Numbered from the stretch's first letter, positions 1 to 10,482 are shown. The stretch: 37,034 nt of DNA from Bacteroidota bacterium (GCA_023434665.1 JAEYSM010000085.1:1-37034); one strand, 5' to 3'. The notes: a model not told the origin generated them from the sequence alone. Numbers and translations: made by a program.

Positions 1-3000
1 GATCTCCCCATTCAAAATCAACGAAACTATCCTGGAAAGTATTTCCAATCAGTTCCATTGTGCCTGGTTGAAAGACCTTTTCTCTGTACACACTGTAATC
101 AACAACACCTCTGGTGTCATCACCAAGGGTTTTTGGCCATTGAGCCGTTCCTGATGTATTGACATTTCCCGAGGCTGTGAATTCAGTTGCCGGATAATTC
201 TTCTGAAGTATGTCCATAAATCCTGAACTTTCAACTCTGGAAATGAGCTCGGTTGTTCCCCTGGTTTGATTGGTAACAAAACCCTTAAGATTCCAGTTAT
301 AGTTAAGCGCAGCATTCAGATCAATAAGATTATACCATACTCCATTATAGAGGGTTTTATCGCCGTATCCAAGAATGGCAGGACCATCATCACAACCGGC
401 AGGCCATCCGCTATATGAAAGAACAGAATACCCAAACCATACTTCTTCATCCCCGGTTATTTCTATAGGAGTGGTCAATGTTATCTCGTTCCATTGATCA
501 ACTATATAACTGGTAACCGGTTGGCTGTAGACTAAGGTTGGAGTGGTGCCCTTCCAGACATTAATCTCATATACAGCATCTATCCCATAAGAAGAAGGGA
601 AAAATGACACTTTCGTGAGATAACTGTCAGCATAAGGGGCTAAAAGTTCCGGTGTCCATCTTGAAGCCATGGCCATTGGAGTTCCACCTGCGCCGATACC
701 ATCAGAGTTAACGCCATCGTCATGCGACAACCACTCACTGATTGGTTCAACACCAACACCACCCCATGTTATCAACACCTGATCGTCTGATTGCTCAATG
801 GCAACAACTTCTCCCAATGGATAGGGAACCTCCATCAGGTAAAAGTCATTTGTAACAATCCCATTATGAGCAACAGTCTGTGATGTTCTTGTCTGCGATG
901 TGTAACCACTAGCGCTGGCTATTATGCTGTAAGTGCCTGCATAAGTCAGGGTGGAGTATGCCCCACTTGCATCTGTCAGAACGGTATAAGAACCCTCGGC
1001 TCCTGTAATGTCTATCCTTGCATCTGCAATAGGTGCATTGGTAAGAAAATCATAAACATGTCCCTCAAATGTTCCAACCCCCTTGGTTGTGACATTTACA
1101 GCATTTGATTGGGCTGATTCGCCTTCATCAAACACAGCCGAAACTCTGTATGTGTATGTAGTATTTCGGGCCATTCCAAGATCTGTGTATTGAGATACAG
1201 GTACTGGTGTCGTGTTTATCTTTATACCATCCCTATACACATTATACCCGAGGAACGCCCTGTTAGGAATGTTGGTCCAATCAAGAGCAATATCCACAGT
1301 AGGATTTGCAGGTGAAGGATCTATCACAGTAGCTGTCAATCCTGTTGGAACATCTATTGTAGTAGTAAATCCCCATACAGGGCCCATTGTTGTTCCGTTA
1401 CTGTTTCTAACATTAACCTGCCAGAAATACTGCATATTTGGTTGTAACCCTGTTAGTGTATATGATTCCTGAAGATTATCAGTCCAAGGAACTACAACTG
1501 TTGATGGTGGATAAGTGGTACCAAGTATTACTTGATATTCATGCACATTAGCACCAAAATCCCAAGTAAGGAACATGCCGTTAGTGATATTGATAGCGCC
1601 ATCTGCAGGGGTTAAATATGTAACTGCATCAGGAGCCGGCATATCAATTACCGAAAAGCCACCACTCCAACCACCAAGCGAACTTCCAACAATATAATAA
1701 GTTCCTGCAAAGAGCGGAGCTGTCAGCGTGTTGTATGCCTGATACAGTGCATTATTGGCCATTGGACCAGGTTGACCGTTGAAATCCTCAGCATAAATTG
1801 CATAATTTACGTTGCCTGTGGATGTGGTTAATTCAACAATCTTATCATTCAAAAGAGTGAATTTATATACATAATCATTATCCTCAGGACCAGTTCCTAA
1901 GTCATTTGGCAAGAAGTAATTCTTATAATAGCCATTGTATTCTCTGTTCTGAGATTCGGGGTTTTCAATTATTCGACTTGCTGGAGCAGAAAAAGCACCA
2001 AAATCAATAGCCGTTTCAACTACATCAGCCGGGATTGGTTCATATGCTGTTCCATCATAGGTTACAGTTGCCAAAGCTCTGCCTGATCCATAAATCAAAG
2101 CATAAGTTCCATTGAATACACCGGCTGTTACCTCCGAACCCATGGTAGTAAGACCAAATTCATGAGTTGTCATTCCTGAACCCAGGCTGAAAGGTAGTGG
2201 TGGATTAACAACACCTACAAAACCTCCGTAGTTGTTATCAATATCAGCCGCCGTAATGAGCAAGTCTCCCATTCCAGGATTATTGGTAACTTCAAGTCTT
2301 GCCGGTTCCATCCATGCCCCTATGGGCCTGTGTCCCAATGCAAGATGAGGAGTAACAATTTCAAGGCCTGGATTAGCACATGATACACTTAATGTAAAAT
2401 TACCAGTATTGGTAGAAAAACCAGAAACGTACACTATATATTCAGTTCCCAATACACTGGTGAATGAAACTTCTGATTGTAATCCACAAAAGTCATCATT
2501 TGCTCCGATACAAGTAAAAGAGCCGCACGATCCGGTGAATACACCAATTTTGGTATCATAGGATGATCCGCATAAACTAACGGTTGTGGGAAATCCGTTA
2601 CCAATGAACTTGTACCAGATGCCAGGACCAGTCAATGTGGTAGCAGAGCATACACCTCCAGGTGCACCTGTGGCTGTTGAATTAGCAGTTGAACCGGTAA
2701 TTACATCTCCACATTGTATGAGAATTGCATCAGCGCACAGATCATTTGGAGGAGGTGGAAGAGGAGAACATGTGATGTATCTATCTCTACATTCATCTTC
2801 ATCCCCGCATCCTGGACCGGTATGAGTATAAAATCTTACAGGTGCTGTAACAGCAGATGTCCATGTTAAGGGTGTTGTGCCGAATGCATAGGATATTGTA
2901 CCAAACTCATTACTTATTGTAATAAAGTCTGTGGATACTTCACTTGAAAATACGTATGTCACTCCGGCTGTTAGATTAACCATTGAATATTCTCCAGCAT

Positions 3001-3175
3001 AACCACAGAAAACTATAGTTTGTGCTGAACCTGTGCATGCGGGAGTATAGGTAGTAGAAGGATACTGCCCGTAGGGAGAATTCAAGCATTGCCCGTCTGC
3101 TTTTATTGACGGCCATAAAAATATGACCATCATAATCGCAGTCAGCCATTTAATAATTGTAGGTGCTTTTTTCAT
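1..3175 (-). CDS. Giant modular T9SS-type surface adhesin, C-terminus beyond window
   Basis: The open frame runs from the ATG at 3175 to the left edge without a stop, giving about 1058 codons; the C-terminus, where a T9SS sorting domain would lie, is outside the window. The start MKKAPTIIKWLTAIMM is a signal peptide. At about residues 145-265 there is a PPC-like module of the type beginning NDLCA, with GIWYKF and paired cysteines. From about residue 275 onward the protein parallels its right-hand neighbour at 3614-10396: the HRPIGAW block, YKFTL and GTYYI motifs, two fibronectin-III-like modules (PADGA, NMQYFWQVN, NRAFLGYNVYRDG) and a carboxypeptidase-regulatory-like domain (about 698-780). 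A further beta-rich module lies at about 790-965. Family knowledge says such proteins are exported by T9SS and act as adhesins or surface scaffolds; the ligand is unknown. The gene looks like one half of a tandem duplication. Confidence 0.85.
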   Translation of the reverse strand, partial: MKKAPTIIKWLTAIMMVIFLWPSIKADGQCLNSPYGQYPSTTYTPACTGSAQTIVFCGYAGEYSMVNLTAGVTYVFSSEVSTDFITISNEFGTISYAFGTTPLTWTSAVTAPVRFYTHTGPGCGDEDECRDRYITCSPLPPPPNDLCADAILIQCGDVITGSTANSTATGAPGGVCSATTLTGPGIWYKFIGNGFPTTVSLCGSSYDTKIGVFTGSCGSFTCIGANDDFCGLQSEVSFTSVLGTEYIVYVSGFSTNTGNFTLSVSCANPGLEIVTPHLALGHRPIGAWMEPARLEVTNNPGMGDLLITAADIDNNYGGFVGVVNPPLPFSLGSGMTTHEFGLTTMGSEVTAGVFNGTYALIYGSGRALATVTYDGTAYEPIPADVVETAIDFGAFSAPASRIIENPESQNREYNGYYKNYFLPNDLGTGPEDNDYVYKFTLLNDKIVELTTSTGNVNYAIYAEDFNGQPGPMANNALYQAYNTLTAPLFAGTYYIVGSSLGGWSGGFSVIDMPAPDAVTYLTPADGAINITNGMFLTWDFGANVHEYQVILGTTYPPSTVVVPWTDNLQESYTLTGLQPNMQYFWQVNVRNSNGTTMGPVWGFTTTIDVPTGLTATVIDPSPANPTVDIALDWTNIPNRAFLGYNVYRDGIKINTTPVPVSQYTDLGMARNTTYTYRVSAVFDEGESAQSNAVNVTTKGVGTFEGHVYDFLTNAPIADARIDITGAEGSYTVLTDASGAYSTLTYAGTYSIIASASGYTSQTRTSQTVAHNGIVTNDFYLMEVPYPLGEVVAIEQSDDQVLITWGGVGVEPISEWLSHDDGVNSDGIGAGGTPMAMASRWTPELLAPYADSYLTKVSFFPSSYGIDAVYEINVWKGTTPTLVYSQPVTSYIVDQWNEITLTTPIEITGDEEVWFGYSVLSYSGWPAGCDDGPAILGYGDKTLYNGVWYNLIDLNAALNYNWNLKGFVTNQTRGTTELISRVESSGFMDILQKNYPATEFTASGNVNTSGTAQWPKTLGDDTRGVVDYSVYREKVFQPGTMELIGNTFQDSFVDFEWGD

Positions 3176-3263
3176 GTTTACAATTTTTTGTTAATACTAT
3201 CGATAGAAATTAACTAATAGGCGATCTATTGCCTTTGGCAAAAAACTATATAAATTCCTGTGA

Positions 3264-3272
3264 CCTCCTTTC
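3264..3272 (-). promoter_or_regulatory. Conserved GAAAGGAGG leader element of the left adhesin gene
   Basis: On the minus strand this reads GAAAGGAGG and lies 88 nt before the ATG at 3175. The same nine bases occur 86 nt before the ATG of the paralogous adhesin (10483-10491), and both are preceded by a related TATCAACTG / TATTAACTG block. No start codon sits at normal ribosome-binding distance, so it is not an ordinary ribosome-binding site for the annotated start. It may be a standby site, an RNA-stability element or part of an untranslated leader structure. The motif and spacing are seen directly; the function is unknown. Confidence 0.4.
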
Positions 3273-3318
3273 TTGAATTAGCAGTTGATAATAAGTTATA
3301 ACTATACGTATTTGCCAG

Positions 3319-3440
3319 AAATCAAAGGGAAGGACGAGTAAACATGAAGTCGTAAGTACGACAATTCCGAGAGAATAAAATAATATAAAAATCGAAGGGC
3401 AAGGAAATACGAAGTCTCGAGTACGACAATTCCTAGAATA
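3319..3440. repeat. Two tandem imperfect intergenic repeat units with palindromic cores
   Basis: Unit 1 (3319-3376) and unit 2 (3389-3440) share the start AAATC(A/G)AAGGG, an internal GAAGTC, and the end AGTACGACAATTCC followed by AGA and ATA. Each unit can fold: GGAA near the left pairs with TTCC near the right. Unit 1 carries the palindrome GTCGTA-AG-TACGAC, unit 2 carries CTCGAG. They lie between the two adhesin genes, beyond the terminator. They resemble a small family of REP-like intergenic palindromes; two copies are too few for a CRISPR array. The rest of the 3176-3613 gap holds no gene that I can see. Confidence 0.5.
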
Positions 3441-3547
3441 GATTGTAAATATACAAACAAAAATGAAAAAGTAATAAAGATTTTTATTTTGAAAAAAAAT
3501 AACAGGAAAGCGTGGTTAACCTTATGAATTTTAACCTGTTAAAAACA

Positions 3548-3580
3548 AAAGAGCCCCGGGTGGTCACCCCGGGGCTCTTT
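3548..3580 (-). terminator. Strong GC-rich hairpin terminator after the large adhesin gene
   Basis: A perfect 10-bp inverted repeat, GAGCCCCGGG (3551-3560) and CCCGGGGCTC (3568-3577), is flanked by A and T runs so that it can act in both directions. It begins about 35 nt beyond the stop codon of the minus-strand adhesin gene at 3614. It probably separates that transcript from the next adhesin gene to the left. Confidence 0.85.
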
Positions 3581-3613
3581 GAATCGAATTAACGATTTAA
3601 AAATGAAAGGTTA

Positions 3614-6600
3614 TTATTTAGTAATAATAACTTTCTTGGTAAAGCTGTTTCCATCAACAGTTACGAATTTAACCAGGTAAGCACCTGCCTCATAATTGTT
3701 AACATCAAGCCTTATCATTGATTCAACAGCGTTCTGTTCAACAACTACCTGACCGGTAAAGTTGTAAACGATCACGCGGCTTACATTACCTGTAAGTTCA
3801 ATATTCAGGATACTGTTTGCAGGGTTAGGATAAACCTTCACTTGTGACAGATTCTGATCTTTAGTGTTGATTCCAAGGATACAAGCTTCATTTGATTCTT
3901 CAGATTCACCACATAGGCTGTAAACTGCAGTTACTGTATAACAAACATCACCGTTAGGGAATTCAGTGTCGGTATAAGTAGTTTCAGTTACAAGAGCATC
4001 ATTGATTTGTTCACCATCTCTGTAAACATTGTATCCTAAGAATGCTGATACTTCTCTTCCAACATTTCCTCTTTCAAGATTTACTGAAGGAGCTGAAGCA
4101 AGATTAGCTGCTGTTGCTGAATATACTACAGTACTTTCAACAGGTGAGTTTACTGCAGCTGCAGGTGCCTGACCAATGAAAGTTTCAATCAACCATGAAT
4201 ATGGTAAGTAATTGCTTAGGTTATCCCATGCTCCACCTAAGTAAACCAGGTCACTATTAAGATCACCGGTGAAATTCTGAGCACCTGCCGGATAAGCATC
4301 GTATCCTTCAACAGTATATCCTAATCTGTACGACTTGGTAGCATCGATAATAACAGGATTGTTATACTCATATTCATTCCATGATTCTCCAACGATTGTT
4401 GAAGTCACAGTTTCTTCAAGAACCAGCGTTGTTCCTTCCCAAACCTGAGCTTTAACAGTTCCGATTGAACCGGTACCATAGTAGAATCTAAACTTAGTGA
4501 ATGCTCTTCCATCGTATTCTGCAAGGTCAGCAGGATCCCATTGAATAGCTACAGTAACTGGTGAAAAATCAGTCAAACCTATAGCATCAGCATAAACTAA
4601 ATCACCGTATGACATCCACAGACCTGCGAATGTATTCCATGTTAAAATAACTTCGGTTTCTTCATAGTCGATAACAGCAGTGAGGTCCTGAGGAGGAGTA
4701 CACTCTTCCATCAGAGAAACTGGGATACATGTACCGCATGACATTGCGCCACTTTCGTAAACGTATTTAATGCAGTATTCATAGTTACCCGGCTCAACAG
4801 CTTCGTCAAGATAAGTAGTATCGGTTAACATTTCAGCGATAAGGATACCATCGCGATAAATATTAGCACCAACAAACTCGTCACCAGTCATTCTGTTAAC
4901 ATCCTGTTTAATCATAACCGGACCCTGAGCAATAGTTCCTCTGTTAGCTATACGTGAGTCAGCAGCAGGAGCAGTTGTAAGATCAAAAGTTACAGGAGTA
5001 GCTTGTACCTGACCGTAAGCGGTTAAGATATAAGCTTCCATCAGGAAGTTACCAATAGTTGAAGAACCAATTGCGTTAACATTGCTTAATGAACCGTAAA
5101 TTGAACCTTGTGGGTTAGCAGCATCATCTGATGATAAATCAGGATAAGCATCGGTTGATACATTACCCAGAGGCTCCATGAGAATAGCAACTGTTTCAGC
5201 ACCACCGGTAGCAACGTCACCTAGATCAACACCCATTTCCCAAATATCGTTTCCGGTAGTTGTGAAAGGACCTAAGGTTGAAATAAGAGTTTTGGTATCC
5301 CAATTGTAAATATGGATATTGTAAGTCCATGTACCTGTAAGTCCCCATGAAGCATGGTGGAAATCAACACTGTTTACCAATGCATCAGGATAAGCACTCA
5401 TATCATAAGCAACACCGTAACCATATCCGAACTGCTGGTAGTAGCCATTTGATGGAGCCCCTGGATTCTGGGTAATCTGGATCAGTTCGAGAGGTTCAAT
5501 GTCTGACCATGTTAATAACACATCAGTTTCATCGATAACTTCAGCTTCGAATACCTGAGGTCCCGGGAAACTATCACATGGATAATATGTCCAGGTATAA
5601 CTCATTTTTTCTGACATACCATTAGTATAAACTGCAGCTACTTCTGAGAAGTACTCCTGACCAGGAACAAGGTTTTCAGTATCATACTGAAAGAATGTAT
5701 TTTCAGTATCAGCAATAAACATACCATCTAACCAAACTTTGTAGTGTTGTAAAGAGCGTGAATCAGCTACTTCAGAAACAGCCACATTGTCAATAGCCCA
5801 GTACCAATTCCAACCGGTTGAGTAATAAGTGAACCTAACCTGGAATTCTTCGTTTGCATATTCAGTTACATCTATAACCTGATGATTAGGATTGTTCCAG
5901 GCACCTTGATCAGATGTTTGATTTAGGATCTGAACCCATTCTGAACCATTATAAACTTCAACTCTGGCATACTCAGTAGTTGATGAAAGGTTGTTGTAAT
6001 ACTGATCAAAATGTAAGTATAATTCGTCAGCGTTTGAAGCATCGATAACTGGAGAAGTGAGAACTTCGTTCATAGTCGAACCTGAACCTGCCTCATCACT
6101 ATCGGCCATTGCAAACGGAGTTCCGTCGATAGATGCACCAGTCTGTTGAGGATTGGTTGCAGGAGTTACCATGTACCAGGTATCAGTTGTACTTCCACCA
6201 TCGGTAACAGTCCATGTTTCAGGAATGCCGTTATCAAAGTTTTCCATAAATTCAGCAAATGGCATTTCACCACCCTGTCTCCATGTAGCGTAACCTGTTG
6301 GGGTTACATAAAGATCAGCAACCGGGAGAAGAAGTTCTTCAAGTATAAATTCGAAAGCTTCTGGTCCGTCAATTACATAACCTTCAATTGATATTGGAGC
6401 AAAACCATTCAATTCAACATAGATGTCGTAAGTTCCTTTGCGGAATTCTTCCCACATAACGAAACCTGTTTCATCAAGTTCAGCTTCATAGGTCAGTTCA
6501 AGACCAGGCTCTGAAATATTTGTGAATAGAACATCTGTTTCTTCAGGGCTATCCTGACTATTAGTAATAACAGTTACAGAAACTTCAGTAATCATGTCCT

Positions 6601-9600
6601 TATCAAGACAATTTGAGAATACGATTTCTGATTCGTTTTCGTCATAAACTGCAACAACACCCCACTTGTAAACACCAGATGCAGCAGCACCCCATGTATT
6701 ATCGGTGAAAGTTTCGTCAAGTGTGAAACCTAAGAACTGTAACTCACCGGTTGCACAAGTTGTACGATATACTTCATATCCTGTAAGAGCGCGGTTAGAG
6801 TTAGCCTGAGCATATTCAGCAGCTTTTGTCTGAATCATTTCCTGTGTCATTCCAGAAGTTCTGAAAGGCATAGCTGTTGAAACACCAGCAGTTACAGGAG
6901 CTGTATAAGCAGCGCGTGTAGCAGTAGCAGTAACAGTTACGTCGTCAATCTTGAGGAAGTACATATCGGTAACGTCAGCGTGAACGAAAGCGATGTAGAT
7001 AGTTTCACCGGCATAATCAGAAAGATCAACTACTTTTTCAGCCCAGTCACCTGTTGCGGTTGCTGTAAGAACTGTTTCAGTGAAGTCGGCAATAGCTGTT
7101 CCGGTTGTTGAAATACGTACATAGTACTTTTCAGCAGCATAAGCTGGATCCTGACCGTCAACCCAGAAACGGAGTTCTGAATTAGCAGTGATATTCATGG
7201 CAGGAGTAATCAGCCAGTTATTTGGATTAAGAGGTCCTACGTCATTTCTGTAGCTTGCGCTGGTCATAACGTATAGTCCGGTATGAGCATCAAAAATGTC
7301 AAACTCAATTGCTGAGTTGTCCCATTTGAAACCGTCAGCATCCTGGTCAATAGATAACCAACCTGTTGGTAATGTACCGGCTTCGAATCCTTCGAAGAAA
7401 TCTTCGGTTGATCCGCCTCCGCCTTCACCCCAGTTAAGGAGAACAGAGTTATCGTTTATTTCAGTTGCAACTACCTGGTCAACTGCATATGGGAACTCTA
7501 ACAATACAAAATTGTTGGTAACTGTAGCTGTCTGGGCAATTAAAACATCGCTCAATGTTGCTGAAGTATAACCTTCGGCCACAACTGTATAGTTGTAAGT
7601 ACCTGCAAGCACTTCACCGGTATAATTACCAGCTGCATTGGTAGTGAAGGTGAAAGTATTGTCATCATTACTGATGATTACCTGAGCACCCTGAATGTTT
7701 TCACCACCTAAATAAGCAGCTTCACTAACGTTACCATTAACAAATCCACCTCCAATAACTTCTACTTCGTCGCAGATAGTAGCAGGACAAGTTTCAGCAC
7801 CGCTTTCATATACGAAAGTAATACAGTACTCATACTCACCAAATGCCATATCTTCATCAAGATAAGAAGCAGTTGTTACTTCGGTAAGGATTTCACCATC
7901 ACGGTAAATGCGTGCGAAATCAATCTGATCTTCACCTGCAACAGTAGGAACTGTCCATGTGAGGTTCACGTCAAGTGTACCTAATACCTGTACAGCAGCA
8001 AATGCTCCAGGTGCAGGATAGTTATCACATTCTATATAAGTGAAAGTATAAGCTGTTCTTGCACTCTGACCAGTACTGTAAGCAGCAGCTACCTCAACGA
8101 GATAAGTCTGACCATCAACAAGGGTTTCGCCATTGGTTCCCAGCTGATACCTATTGTCGGTTACATCTGCTACAAGTAAACCATCGAGGAATACTTTATA
8201 ATCAACAAATGCGCGAACATCAGTTTCAACTGCATTCCATGTAGCTAAACCGGTTGGAGTTACATAAAGGTTGGTTGGAGCGTCAAGATCCTCGATAAGT
8301 AACCATTCAAATGAAGTTTCATCATAGATGTTTACATCATTCAAAGCAATGGTTGTATATCCAGGTCTTTCAACAGTGATATCATAAGTGCCTTTGCGGA
8401 AAGCGGTCCATGAGTATGCGCCACTTACTGGAAGGTTCTGAGTGTAGATAAGGTTAAGAGCCGGTTCAGAAACATTGGTAAAAGTAACCTTTGTTCCGGC
8501 AGGACTATCATTTGAGTTGAGAGTAACAGTTACGTCAACCTCAGTATTCATGTCCTTATCTATTGTATTTGAATAAGCAAGGGCAGATACCTGGTTTGTA
8601 TAGACAGCCTGAACAGCCCATCTATAAACACCCCATGACTGCTCATCCCATTCGAAATCAACAAACTGAGTTTGTGCAGTTGTTCCGATAAGTTCTAATG
8701 AACCCGGGAGTAATACTCTTTCGCGATAGATGTTAAACTCAACCAGTTCTCTTGCATCAAATCCCCATGCAATATTTACATTGTCACCTGCTAAAGTAGC
8801 TGTAACGAAATCAACTGCAAATGGGAACTCGAGTAGTGAAAAATTGTTTGTAACAGTTGCACCGTGAGCAACAGCAACATCATTTAATGTCTCGGTATTG
8901 AAACCGTTCATTGAAACTGTATAGTCATATTCACCTGCATAAACATTAGCAGAATATGAACCATTAGCAGCTGATGTTAATGTATAGTCGAAATCGGCAC
9001 CATCAAGAGCGATAGTTGCGCCTGCGAGGTTAGTAGCTAAAAGCTCATCAGTGATTACGCCATTAACTGTACCAACTCCTCTTGTTGTAACAGAAGTTGT
9101 AGCAGGATCTGATTCACCTTCATCATAAACAGCAGTTACTGCATAATTTATAACGGCATTACGGGTTTGATTTGCATCGCTGAAAGTATTTCCAGTTATT
9201 GGTGAAGGAGTAATTAAAACTCCGTTACGATAAACGTTATAACCAATAAAAGCGCGGTTAGCGTTCCATTCAAGGTTAACAGTAACAGTTGGATTGTTTG
9301 GAGTTGGGTCAACTACTGTAGCGGTAAGTCCTAAAGGAATATTTAAAGTAGTTGTGAATCCCCAAACATTACCAAGGGTTGTACCTGAACTGTTACGGCT
9401 ATTTACCTGCCAGAAATATTGCATATTTGGATCAAGACCAGCAAGTGTAAACGTATTTGAAAGTGTAGAAGTCCAGTCAACAACAACTGTTGAAGGAGGA
9501 TATGTTGTTCCGACTACAAGCTGATATTCTTCGGTAAAAGCACCGAAAGTCCATGAAAGAACATTTCCGTTGACTATATCGAAAGCTCCATCAGCAGGAA

Positions 9601-10396
9601 CCGGATTTGATGCTGCGAGTGGAAGAGGCATTCCAGGAGCATTGACTGTAATGTCGAAAGTTGCACCTGTAGTACTTACTACCAGATAATATGTTCCGTT
9701 GAAAAGTGGAAAATCAATAAGAGTAGTAGTTCCTGAAACTAAAGCATTGTCTTCAGCAGGACCTTGTTCGCCACCAAAGTTTTCATTGTAAAGAGCAAAC
9801 TTTACATCGGTACCAGCGAGGGTCACATTGAAAAGACGGTCGTCGTTCAGGGTAAATTTATACACTCTGTTGAAACCTTCATTTGCACCTGGTAGGTCAT
9901 AAACATTATAGTAACCGGAGGTTGAAACAGCAGTTGCGGTAAATGGGTTGGTAGCTACCAGAGGTGCATTTTCCCATACATTACCAGCAAGTGGAGTATA
10001 AGCAGTGGCAGTAACGTCAGCGAGCACAAGATCGCGTACGTTATCGAAAACAACACCAAGGGTGCCATTAACGACTTGTCCGTCGGTAGCTCTGTCATTG
10101 GTAGCTATACCAATATTTACAGATTCACCTGCCTCAAGGACAAAAGGAAGTGCAGGGCTCTCCACTTCGAAGAATCCTGTCAGGTCTTGCATTTCTGCAG
10201 CGGTCACGGTTACATCCTCAGCAGAATTGTTCTGAAGAACAAAGTTGCCTGATTCTTGCCATGCACCAATTGGCCGGTTCCCGAGGTTCAGAGTTGACGG
10301 AGTCAACTCCACTCCCTGAGCATTTACACCTGTCCACAAGAAAATTCCGAGTGTCAGGCCTAACAGCCAGCGTAGAAAAGTAGGTTTGTTTAACAT
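3614..10396 (-). CDS. 2260-residue multidomain T9SS-secreted adhesin with cleaved-adhesin domains
   Basis: The signal peptide is MLNKPTFLRWLLGLTLGIFL. Domains in order, approximate: an N-terminal beta block with NRPIGAW; fibronectin-III-like modules (about 260-440); carboxypeptidase-regulatory-like domains near 440-520 and again before 995; a cleaved-adhesin/MAM-like domain at about 995-1160 (start FFEGFEAGTLPTGW, then NNWLITPAMN and KIDDVTV), which strongly resembles the haemagglutinin domains of gingipains; a second related domain at about 1386-1542 (FMENFDNGIPETW to WAIDNVAV); two beta-rich modules at about 1640-1790 and 1920-2075; and a T9SS type A sorting domain in the last 75 residues (VKVYPNPANS, GAYLVKF, KKVIITK). 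The modules come in duplicated blocks, for example YVTPTG.ATW and YKV.LDG each occur twice. It is expected to be exported by T9SS and bound at the cell surface. Function as adhesin or scaffold is inferred from domains. A terminator follows and a GGAGG leader precedes it. Confidence 0.93.
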   Translation of the reverse strand: MLNKPTFLRWLLGLTLGIFLWTGVNAQGVELTPSTLNLGNRPIGAWQESGNFVLQNNSAEDVTVTAAEMQDLTGFFEVESPALPFVLEAGESVNIGIATNDRATDGQVVNGTLGVVFDNVRDLVLADVTATAYTPLAGNVWENAPLVATNPFTATAVSTSGYYNVYDLPGANEGFNRVYKFTLNDDRLFNVTLAGTDVKFALYNENFGGEQGPAEDNALVSGTTTLIDFPLFNGTYYLVVSTTGATFDITVNAPGMPLPLAASNPVPADGAFDIVNGNVLSWTFGAFTEEYQLVVGTTYPPSTVVVDWTSTLSNTFTLAGLDPNMQYFWQVNSRNSSGTTLGNVWGFTTTLNIPLGLTATVVDPTPNNPTVTVNLEWNANRAFIGYNVYRNGVLITPSPITGNTFSDANQTRNAVINYAVTAVYDEGESDPATTSVTTRGVGTVNGVITDELLATNLAGATIALDGADFDYTLTSAANGSYSANVYAGEYDYTVSMNGFNTETLNDVAVAHGATVTNNFSLLEFPFAVDFVTATLAGDNVNIAWGFDARELVEFNIYRERVLLPGSLELIGTTAQTQFVDFEWDEQSWGVYRWAVQAVYTNQVSALAYSNTIDKDMNTEVDVTVTLNSNDSPAGTKVTFTNVSEPALNLIYTQNLPVSGAYSWTAFRKGTYDITVERPGYTTIALNDVNIYDETSFEWLLIEDLDAPTNLYVTPTGLATWNAVETDVRAFVDYKVFLDGLLVADVTDNRYQLGTNGETLVDGQTYLVEVAAAYSTGQSARTAYTFTYIECDNYPAPGAFAAVQVLGTLDVNLTWTVPTVAGEDQIDFARIYRDGEILTEVTTASYLDEDMAFGEYEYCITFVYESGAETCPATICDEVEVIGGGFVNGNVSEAAYLGGENIQGAQVIISNDDNTFTFTTNAAGNYTGEVLAGTYNYTVVAEGYTSATLSDVLIAQTATVTNNFVLLEFPYAVDQVVATEINDNSVLLNWGEGGGGSTEDFFEGFEAGTLPTGWLSIDQDADGFKWDNSAIEFDIFDAHTGLYVMTSASYRNDVGPLNPNNWLITPAMNITANSELRFWVDGQDPAYAAEKYYVRISTTGTAIADFTETVLTATATGDWAEKVVDLSDYAGETIYIAFVHADVTDMYFLKIDDVTVTATATRAAYTAPVTAGVSTAMPFRTSGMTQEMIQTKAAEYAQANSNRALTGYEVYRTTCATGELQFLGFTLDETFTDNTWGAAASGVYKWGVVAVYDENESEIVFSNCLDKDMITEVSVTVITNSQDSPEETDVLFTNISEPGLELTYEAELDETGFVMWEEFRKGTYDIYVELNGFAPISIEGYVIDGPEAFEFILEELLLPVADLYVTPTGYATWRQGGEMPFAEFMENFDNGIPETWTVTDGGSTTDTWYMVTPATNPQQTGASIDGTPFAMADSDEAGSGSTMNEVLTSPVIDASNADELYLHFDQYYNNLSSTTEYARVEVYNGSEWVQILNQTSDQGAWNNPNHQVIDVTEYANEEFQVRFTYYSTGWNWYWAIDNVAVSEVADSRSLQHYKVWLDGMFIADTENTFFQYDTENLVPGQEYFSEVAAVYTNGMSEKMSYTWTYYPCDSFPGPQVFEAEVIDETDVLLTWSDIEPLELIQITQNPGAPSNGYYQQFGYGYGVAYDMSAYPDALVNSVDFHHASWGLTGTWTYNIHIYNWDTKTLISTLGPFTTTGNDIWEMGVDLGDVATGGAETVAILMEPLGNVSTDAYPDLSSDDAANPQGSIYGSLSNVNAIGSSTIGNFLMEAYILTAYGQVQATPVTFDLTTAPAADSRIANRGTIAQGPVMIKQDVNRMTGDEFVGANIYRDGILIAEMLTDTTYLDEAVEPGNYEYCIKYVYESGAMSCGTCIPVSLMEECTPPQDLTAVIDYEETEVILTWNTFAGLWMSYGDLVYADAIGLTDFSPVTVAIQWDPADLAEYDGRAFTKFRFYYGTGSIGTVKAQVWEGTTLVLEETVTSTIVGESWNEYEYNNPVIIDATKSYRLGYTVEGYDAYPAGAQNFTGDLNSDLVYLGGAWDNLSNYLPYSWLIETFIGQAPAAAVNSPVESTVVYSATAANLASAPSVNLERGNVGREVSAFLGYNVYRDGEQINDALVTETTYTDTEFPNGDVCYTVTAVYSLCGESEESNEACILGINTKDQNLSQVKVYPNPANSILNIELTGNVSRVIVYNFTGQVVVEQNAVESMIRLDVNNYEAGAYLVKFVTVDGNSFTKKVIITK

Positions 10397-10482
10397 AGAT
10401 TAATTTTGTTTAGTTAGCATTAATTTATTTGTAATTAAAAAATTCAGTTTTAAATTCAATCTTTTCTTTCTCTTTACTACTT

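Noticed and set aside
49..315. Minus-strand frame of 88 codons within the left adhesin
   Set aside because: The adhesin reading frame continues through it without a break, and its translation there matches the module pattern.
3319..3440. Possible CRISPR array
   Set aside because: Only two imperfect units, variable length, no uniform spacers and no cas genes.
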